This document shows positions 6,168 to 10,944 of a DNA stretch of 10,944 bases, piece after piece. The first letter of the stretch is position 1; every line of letters begins with the position of its first letter. The stretch is taken from the NCBI GenBank assembly GCA_015661045.1, contig JACVQG010000019.1, positions 1-10,944 of the forward strand. The letters run 5' to 3'. The notes beneath the pieces were generated by a model. It made no database searches and was not told the DNA's origin. It saw only the letters and a list, made by a program, of their open reading frames with translations. The DNA comes from Dehalococcoidia bacterium. GTDB lineage: Bacteria > Chloroflexota > Dehalococcoidia > JACVQG01. Position numbers and translations under genes: made by a program.

Positions 6168-7898
6168 CTACCCACTATTATACTTGCTTGTAATCGGTAA
6201 CCTTCTATCTCTTCCAAAGGCACGGGGGGTTATCTTAACACCCGGCGCTGCCTGCCGACGTTTATATTCGTTCCGGTCAACCATGCGGATTACCCGCCGC
6301 ACTGTCTCCCCATCGTATCCCATGGCTATAATATCAGAGGCGCTGTGGTCCTCCTCCACGTAAGCCTGAATAATAGGGTCCAGGATGTCATAGGGGGGTA
6401 AGGAGTCGGTATCTTTCTGGTCCGGACGTAGCTCCGCCGACGGAGGTTTGTCTATAACAACCTGGGGAATGATGTCCCGGCCTGCCTTTTGGTTGACATA
6501 ATCCGACAGTTTATATACCAGTGTTTTCGGCACATCCTTGATAACTGCAAAACCGCCGGCCATATCTCCATAGAGAGTGGCATAGCCCGTAGCCATCTCA
6601 CTCTTATTACCTGTGGATAGCACCAGCCAGCCGAATTTGTTGGATAAAGCCATCAGCAGATTACCCCGCACCCGGGCTTGCAGGTTCTCCTCGGCCACAC
6701 CGGGTTTGGCGCCGGCGAAAGCTGGTTCCAGTGTCTTAAGATAGCTATGATAGGTATCATTAATAGGTATCGTTATCAGTTTTATACCCAGGTTTTGTGC
6801 CAGGAGTTGAGCATCGGTTTTACTACCTTCGGATGAATACATAGAAGGCATGGACACACCGACGACGTTATCTGCGCCCAGAGCATCAACCGCAATCACA
6901 GCTACCAGAGTAGAGTCTATGCCTCCGGATAAGCCAATAACAACTTGATGAAAACCATTCTTGCGTACATAATCACCTGTTCCCAGCACCAGGGCCGAAT
7001 ATACCTCCTCAACCATATCCACAGTGTAGACAGACCGTTGGGGTATGGGTATCTTATGGTCCCTGGGAGCCGATTTTGATATAATTACTTGCTTAATACC
7101 TGTTTCCCCTGCTCCTTGTTTCTCCTGCCGCATACGGGGATCGCGGAGCCGGGCCCGGGTTACCCTTTCTATTTCCAGGTCGGTAACAATCAGGTCCTCA
7201 ACAAAAGCTTTGCCCTGGGCGATAATTTCCCCGCGCTCATTAACTACCATACTCTGCCCATCGAAGACCAGTTCATCCTGGCCGCCGATTAAGTTGTTGT
7301 AGGAAATGAAAACGCGGTGGTCGTTAGCCCGCGTGTAGAGCATCCGTTCCCTTTTTTGTCGCTTAAGGGCATCGTACGGGGAGGCATCGATATTGACGAT
7401 GAGTTCAGCGCCAGCCTGTACCTGATAGGGGATAGGCCCGGTAGGATGCCAGATATCCTCGCAGATATTAACGCCAACTCCTACGCCATAGATGATATAC
7501 ACCGGCGACCCGCTGCCCCGCCGGAAATACCGGTCTTCGTCGAAGACGCCGTAGTTAGGGAGATACATTTTGTGGTAGATGCCGCAGAGTTTCCCGTCGA
7601 AGATAACAGCGGCGGAATTATACAGGTCTTCCTGGGAATCAACGAATCCCACAACGACCGCTATATCCCGGGAATAATTTACTACTTCCTCGAGACAGGT
7701 CCGGTTATCCTTAATGAATTCCGCTTTAAATAGCAGGTCCTCCGGTGGATAGCCGGTGATTGCCAGTTCAGGGAAACTGAGCAAATCCACCCCGAGATTA
7801 CGGGCTTGGTCTATATATTGTTTTATCCTGGCTGTATTTCCCTTTAGGTCGCCAACGGTGGAATTTATCTGAGCCAATCCCAGGCGCAGGTTGCGCAC
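6168..7898 (-). CDS. nadE: Glutamine-dependent NAD+ synthetase, two-domain
   Basis: Converts nicotinic acid adenine dinucleotide to NAD+ with ATP and glutamine, the last step of NAD synthesis. The N-terminal carbon-nitrogen hydrolase (glutaminase) domain (about 1-260) has the catalytic triad Glu44 in FPELAITGY, Lys110 in YHKMYLPNYGVF and Cys146 in VNICEDIW. The C-terminal synthetase domain (about 290-576) has the pyrophosphatase P-loop SGGIDS (324-329), STGNKSEMATGY (428-439), the DMAGGF segment and DKPPSAEL (483-490). The 576-residue length is normal for the two-domain bacterial type. The start is GTG (7896-7898), preceded by AAAGGAC (7907-7913), which overlaps the glnA stop codon; only 13 bp separate the genes, so translation is probably coupled. 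Its neighbour glnA supplies the glutamine it uses. It ends in a TAG at 6168-6170, and the AT-rich 72-bp gap after it shows no GC-rich hairpin. Confidence 0.96.
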   Translation of the reverse strand: MRNLRLGLAQINSTVGDLKGNTARIKQYIDQARNLGVDLLSFPELAITGYPPEDLLFKAEFIKDNRTCLEEVVNYSRDIAVVVGFVDSQEDLYNSAAVIFDGKLCGIYHKMYLPNYGVFDEDRYFRRGSGSPVYIIYGVGVGVNICEDIWHPTGPIPYQVQAGAELIVNIDASPYDALKRQKRERMLYTRANDHRVFISYNNLIGGQDELVFDGQSMVVNERGEIIAQGKAFVEDLIVTDLEIERVTRARLRDPRMRQEKQGAGETGIKQVIISKSAPRDHKIPIPQRSVYTVDMVEEVYSALVLGTGDYVRKNGFHQVVIGLSGGIDSTLVAVIAVDALGADNVVGVSMPSMYSSEGSKTDAQLLAQNLGIKLITIPINDTYHSYLKTLEPAFAGAKPGVAEENLQARVRGNLLMALSNKFGWLVLSTGNKSEMATGYATLYGDMAGGFAVIKDVPKTLVYKLSDYVNQKAGRDIIPQVVIDKPPSAELRPDQKDTDSLPPYDILDPIIQAYVEEDHSASDIIAMGYDGETVRRVIRMVDRNEYKRRQAAPGVKITPRAFGRDRRLPITSKYNSG

Positions 7899-7911
7899 TG
7901 AATCCAGTCCT

Positions 7912-9261
7912 TTACAGAATAGGTAAATATCGTTTTAATTCGTAATCAGTTACCTGAACCCGGTACCTATCCCACTCTATTTTCTTGTTAGTTATAAATG
8001 TATTAAATACGTGTTCTCCCAGCGCCTTCCGCACTACCTCGCTGCTCTCAGTGAGCACGAGCGCTTCCTGGAGACTACCCGGAAGTGTATTTATTCCGAG
8101 TTGACGCCTCTTTTCTTCGGACATTTCGTAAACATTTTCTTCTACCGGCTCTGGCAGTTTGTAGTCTTTTTCGATACCTTCCAGACCTGCAGCCAGCATG
8201 ACACTGAAAGTCAGGTAGGGGTTGCAGGCCGGGTCTGGCGAGCGGTATTCAATGCGGGTGGAGTTCTCTTTACCGGGTTTATATTCAGGTACGCGCACTA
8301 AATCCGACCGGTTCCGCTTGGCCCACGTGATATATACAGGGGCTTCATAACCGGGAACCAGACGTTTGTAGGAGTTCACCCACTGGCTGGTAACTGACGT
8401 TATTTCTTTAGAGTGGCGTAAAAGCCCGGCCGTATAGCTTTTGGCCATTGGAGACAGGTGGTATATGTCTTTGGCATCAAAGAAGGCATTACGGCTTCCT
8501 TTAAACAGGGACTGGTGAACATGCATGCCGCTGCCATTTATACCAAATATCGGTTTGGGCATAAAAGTGGCATATACGCCGTGCTGTTGTGCTACCTGCT
8601 TCACCACGATTCTGTAGGTCATGACATTATCCGCCATTGTCAGAGCATCGGTATACCGCAGGTCTATTTCATGCTGGCTGGGCGCTACCTCGTGGTGACT
8701 ATATTCTACCCCGATGCCCATCGCCTCCAATACCAGAACTGTGTCGCGCCGCAAGTCACTGGCGATGTCCGGGGGGGTAAGGTCAAAATAGCCGCCATGG
8801 TCAAGGGGGATTGGAGATTCGGAGTTCTGGAAATAGAAATACTCCAGTTCTGGCCCAACGTAAAATGTTAAACCCATGTCGGCAGCCCGTTTTAAATTCC
8901 TCTTTAAAACAAAGCGGGGGTCTCCTTCAAAGGGTTCTCCTCCAGGCCACAGAATATCGCAAAACATACGGCCTACCCCGGGTTCTTTAGGACGCCAGGG
9001 GAGGATTTGAAATGTGGTTGGGTCAGGTAGAGCTATCATATCACTTTCATCAATGCGGGCAAAACCCTCGATAGACGAGCCGTCAAAACCCATCCCTTCT
9101 TTCAAAGCCCCTTCCAGTTCCTCTGCTGTGATAGCAAAGCTTTTTAAAACTCCCAGTATATCCGTGAACCACAGGCGGATGAATTTTATGTTGTTCTCTT
9201 TTACCATTTTTAGTACATATTCTTGCGCATTTGCTTTAGATGCAGGGCGTTTGGCTGGCAT
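7912..9261 (-). CDS. glnA: Glutamine synthetase type I (alpha-type)
   Basis: Makes glutamine from glutamate, ammonia and ATP as a cytoplasmic dodecamer. The beta-grasp N-terminal domain contains the GMGFDGSSIEGFARIDESDM loop (57-75) with the conserved Asp. The catalytic domain has the metal ligands Glu138 and Glu140 in GPELEYF, Glu191 in HHEVAPSQHEID, His247 in NGSGMHVHQ, and Glu338 in RIEYRSPD. The 449-residue length is that of the GSI-alpha type. The stretch EENVYEMSEEKRRQL (374-388) takes the place of the tyrosine-containing adenylylation site of the enterobacterial beta-type enzyme, so control by GlnE-type adenylylation is unlikely and feedback inhibition is expected. The ATG start (9259-9261) has AAAGGTAGG (9269-9277) 7 nt upstream. 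It is the first gene before nadE. Two GCCTTGAC sequences upstream could be -35 elements. Confidence 0.97.
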   Translation of the reverse strand: MPAKRPASKANAQEYVLKMVKENNIKFIRLWFTDILGVLKSFAITAEELEGALKEGMGFDGSSIEGFARIDESDMIALPDPTTFQILPWRPKEPGVGRMFCDILWPGGEPFEGDPRFVLKRNLKRAADMGLTFYVGPELEYFYFQNSESPIPLDHGGYFDLTPPDIASDLRRDTVLVLEAMGIGVEYSHHEVAPSQHEIDLRYTDALTMADNVMTYRIVVKQVAQQHGVYATFMPKPIFGINGSGMHVHQSLFKGSRNAFFDAKDIYHLSPMAKSYTAGLLRHSKEITSVTSQWVNSYKRLVPGYEAPVYITWAKRNRSDLVRVPEYKPGKENSTRIEYRSPDPACNPYLTFSVMLAAGLEGIEKDYKLPEPVEENVYEMSEEKRRQLGINTLPGSLQEALVLTESSEVVRKALGEHVFNTFITNKKIEWDRYRVQVTDYELKRYLPIL

Positions 9262-9307
9262 TTTGGGGCCTACCTTTCAATATTTGGATTCTTGATAACC
9301 TTTAACC

Positions 9308-9336
9308 ATGAAACCACAAACAGGCTTACAAGTCAA
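9308..9336 (-). promoter_or_regulatory. Possible glnA promoter
   Basis: On the minus strand TTGACT (9331-9336) is followed after 17 bp by TTTCAT (9308-9313), a good -35 with a mediocre -10. The same octamer GCCTTGAC occurs again about 74 bp upstream (around 9405-9413), also followed at 17 bp by a TTTCAA-like hexamer. Tandem promoters or a repeated binding site are both possible. Confidence 0.3.
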
Positions 9337-9389
9337 GGCACGGTTGAGCATTTTATAGATTGCGTGATATTTTATAAGGCTTGAAAGGG

Positions 9390-9398
9390 TGATATAAT
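9390..9398 (+). promoter_or_regulatory. Extended -10 promoter for the small membrane protein gene
   Basis: TGATATAAT at 9390-9398 is an extended -10 (TGn plus a perfect TATAAT). No strong -35 box stands 17 bp upstream, which is usual for this promoter class. The start would be near 9405, giving a leader of about 90 nt before the small gene at 9495; purS may be read from the same transcript. Confidence 0.5.
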
Positions 9399-9494
9399 GA
9401 CTGCGTCAAGGCTATTTATGTAAGAATAATATAGGCTCAATTTGCATATTTTTATATCTTTGCGGTGATTAATTTACATTGGGGAGGTCCAAAA

Positions 9495-9701
9495 ATGCCA
9501 TCATATCCGGGTTTTCTATTAAATCCAATAGTTATCATTTTGATACTCTTATGGACAGTGCCCTGGAAAGGATTTGCGCTCTGGAGAGCGGCCAGGAACA
9601 ACCATAGATGGTGGTTTGGCGTTTTATTGGTAGTAAATACACTGGCAATTTTAGAGATTTTGTATATCTTTGTGTTTTCCCGGAAAAAACCTCCTGCATA
9701 A
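9495..9701 (+). CDS. Small two-helix membrane protein, DUF5652-like
   Basis: The 68-residue protein has a hydrophobic helix at about 8-24 (LLNPIVIILILLWTVPW), a positively charged loop KGFALWRAARNNHRWW (25-40), a second helix at about 41-60 (FGVLLVVNTLAILEILYIFV) and a basic tail FSRKKPPA. The pattern of WKG-ALW-AA+NN--WF followed by NTL-ILEI-Y-F is what I recall for DUF5652 membrane proteins, whose function is unknown. The basic loop suggests that both termini face the same side. ATG at 9495 is preferred over an in-frame GTG at 9465 because of a near-perfect GGGGAGG site (9481-9487) 7 nt before it. It is divergent from glnA and lies about 100 bp before purS, possibly on the same transcript. 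Confidence 0.8.
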   Translation: MPSYPGFLLNPIVIILILLWTVPWKGFALWRAARNNHRWWFGVLLVVNTLAILEILYIFVFSRKKPPA

Positions 9702-9804
9702 AAACATAAGATACCTGTATTATCATTCTACTTTCTAAAGTAATAATAAGAAATGGGGATATTTAGGCGTCTTGACAGCTATCCAATTGAGAAAAGGGGA
9801 TGAT

Positions 9805-10071
9805 ATGTTTCTGGCTAAGGTCTATGTTACACTCAAACCTACGGTGAATGACCCTCAGGGGCTTACAATAAAAGGCGGTTTACACACGCTTGGCTTTACC
9901 TCAGTGAAACAGGTTAGGGCGGGCAAATATATGGAAATCCAGATAGAGGCAACGGATAAGACCATTGCTGCAGAGTCGGTTAAAGCAATGTGCCAGAAAC
10001 TTCTGGCAAACCCTGTAATCGAGATATACCGGTTTGAGATGGAGGAACTGCCTGTAGCCTCTCCAACTTGA
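9805..10071 (+). CDS. purS: Phosphoribosylformylglycinamidine synthase subunit PurS
   Basis: PurS is the small structural subunit that bridges PurQ (glutaminase) and PurL (synthetase) in the fourth step of purine synthesis, forming FGAM from FGAR with glutamine. The 88-residue chain shows the family pattern KVYVTLKPTVNDPQGLTIKG (5-24), then VRAGKYMEI (37-45) and a C-terminal MCQKLLANPVIEIYRFEME segment. The ATG at 9805 has AGGGGA (9795-9800) 4 nt upstream and starts right at the conserved beta strand; an in-frame TTG at 9772 would add 11 residues unlike the family and is not preferred. purQ and purL normally follow purS, but here it stands alone, with a convergent ABC permease 7 bp after its stop. 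No clear promoter or terminator is seen around it. Confidence 0.93.
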   Translation: MFLAKVYVTLKPTVNDPQGLTIKGGLHTLGFTSVKQVRAGKYMEIQIEATDKTIAAESVKAMCQKLLANPVIEIYRFEMEELPVASPT

Positions 10072-10078
10072 TAGCCCT

Positions 10079-10944
10079 TTATTCGTACCGCAACGCCTGA
10101 ATTGGATCCAGCCGTGCAGCCCTGGATGCGGGGTAAATTCCAAAGAAAAGACCAATCCCCGCAGCGACTGAAACTGCCAGGATGATAATGCCCGGCGTTA
10201 TAACAGCGGTCATAGGCTGTCCACCTGTCATGCTGAAGCGCGAGAATGCTCTCGACATAAGCCACCCCACGACAATTCCGAGGAAACCGCCGCTCAGGCT
10301 GAGCACAACGGATTCGAACAGAAACTGGACTAAAATATCGCGCCGTTTGGCCCCTACTGCCTTGCGGATACCTATCTCACGGATGCGTTCGGTCACGGAT
10401 ACCAGCATTATGTTCATAATGCCGATGCCGCCAACGAGTAAGGAAATTCCGGCGATACTTCCCAGGAATATACTCATTATCTGAGTTATCTGGGCAAACG
10501 CTTTAAGCACATCTTCCAGGCTGGTCACTGTGAAATCGTCATCACCCAGGATGTTGTGCCTTTCGCGGAGTACCGCAGCGATATTGTCTTTGGCAGCCGG
10601 AATATCCGCCGCGTCCTCTACCTTAACATTGATATTCTGCACCCGGGTTTGACCCCTGGAAGTAATCGCCCTATCCAATTGAGATGCCGTGGTCAGGGGT
10701 ATAGCTACTAAATCGTCTCCTGTACCTGCGCTACCCTTACTCTCCAACACTCCAATAACCTTGAAACGCATGCGTCGGATGCTCAGGGATTGACCCAGGG
10801 CATCACCATCGGGGAACAACGTCTGGGCGGTAAGACTACCCAGAACGGCTACACGGGAGCGAGCGTCAACATTGGTTTGGCTGATAAAATCTCCACTGGA
10901 AATGGAATAGTTCAATGCATCAAAATATTCCGGGGTTACCCCAA
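10079..10944 (-). CDS. MacB/FtsX-family ABC transporter permease, C-terminal part (runs off right edge)
   Basis: The frame is open to the right edge (about 287 codons visible), so the true start lies outside the window. The visible part begins within the periplasmic MacB core domain: GVTPEYFDALNY, SRVAVLG, and the segment around RRMRFKVIGVLESKGSAGTGDD. Three C-terminal membrane helices follow: around IFLGSIAGISLLVGGIGIMN, around FLFESVVLSLSGGFLGIVVG, and around GIIILAVSVAAGIGLFFGIY. Between the first two lies the coupling-helix motif EIGIRKAVGAKRRDI that contacts the ATPase. The protein ends ASRAARLDPIQALRYE, the standard C-terminus of this family. Members export lipoproteins, antibiotics or peptides, or act as mechanotransmitting complexes with a MacB-type ATPase and often a MacA-type adaptor; the substrate cannot be told here. 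It is convergent with purS, and no terminator hairpin fits in the 7-bp gap. Confidence 0.92.
   Translation of the reverse strand, partial: GVTPEYFDALNYSISSGDFISQTNVDARSRVAVLGSLTAQTLFPDGDALGQSLSIRRMRFKVIGVLESKGSAGTGDDLVAIPLTTASQLDRAITSRGQTRVQNINVKVEDAADIPAAKDNIAAVLRERHNILGDDDFTVTSLEDVLKAFAQITQIMSIFLGSIAGISLLVGGIGIMNIMLVSVTERIREIGIRKAVGAKRRDILVQFLFESVVLSLSGGFLGIVVGWLMSRAFSRFSMTGGQPMTAVITPGIIILAVSVAAGIGLFFGIYPASRAARLDPIQALRYE

Noticed and set aside
9772..9778. TTGACA before purS as a -35 box
   Set aside because: No -10-like hexamer lies 16-18 bp downstream, and transcription would begin inside the purS start region.
9855..10265. 136-residue minus-strand open frame across the purS-permease junction
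   Set aside because: It spans two well-identified genes in wrong frames and shows no domain features.

Overview
This is a 10.9 kb bacterial chromosome segment made mostly of housekeeping genes, with one short low-GC insert that looks like accessory DNA. The housekeeping proteins are GyrA, a NifU-type Fe-S scaffold, aspartokinase, two-domain NAD synthetase, an alpha-type glutamine synthetase I and PurS. Together with GTG starts, strong Shine-Dalgarno sites and sigma70-type promoters they indicate a bacterium. From general protein resemblance I would guess Chloroflexota, possibly Dehalococcoidia-like, but nothing here proves that. There are no rRNA or tRNA genes, CRISPR arrays, transposases or integrases.

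Layout. At the left edge, gyrA lies on the minus strand and is broken by a perfect 13-bp tandem duplication (351-376) that shifts the frame at codon 352. The correct reading continues in another frame to the window edge. Upstream of it in the same transcript (1445-2593) is an HprK/PEP-carboxykinase-like P-loop protein of unknown role. A divergent promoter region (about 2594-2782) separates this unit from a small NifU-like Fe-S scaffold gene on the plus strand. That gene ends at a perfect 36-bp palindrome serving as a bidirectional terminator, which it shares with the oppositely oriented lysC.

From 9261 down to 3114 five genes run in the same direction on the minus strand: glnA, nadE, an ABC/OLD-type AAA ATPase, a small TOPRIM-like protein, and lysC. 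I see no convincing terminator between them. glnA and nadE are tightly linked and make metabolic sense together, because GlnA makes the glutamine that the NadE glutaminase domain hydrolyses. The ATPase/TOPRIM pair (4336-6095) is AT-rich (about 34% GC in two hand-counted lines, against 45-58% in two nadE lines) and its genes overlap by 4 bp (ATGA). It resembles the architecture of two-gene anti-phage modules such as PARIS, in which an ABC-type ATPase acts with a separate TOPRIM protein. It is the best candidate for an undescribed system here. It sits so tightly against lysC that the lysC ribosome-binding site lies inside the last codons of the TOPRIM gene.

Right of glnA, a divergent intergenic region precedes a 68-residue two-helix membrane protein (DUF5652-like) and a stand-alone purS, both on the plus strand. 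purS ends 7 bp from the end of a convergent MacB/FtsX-family ABC permease gene that runs off the right edge. lysC also carries a well-placed internal ribosome-binding site and ATG, which may give a separate regulatory beta subunit as in Bacillus aspartokinase II.
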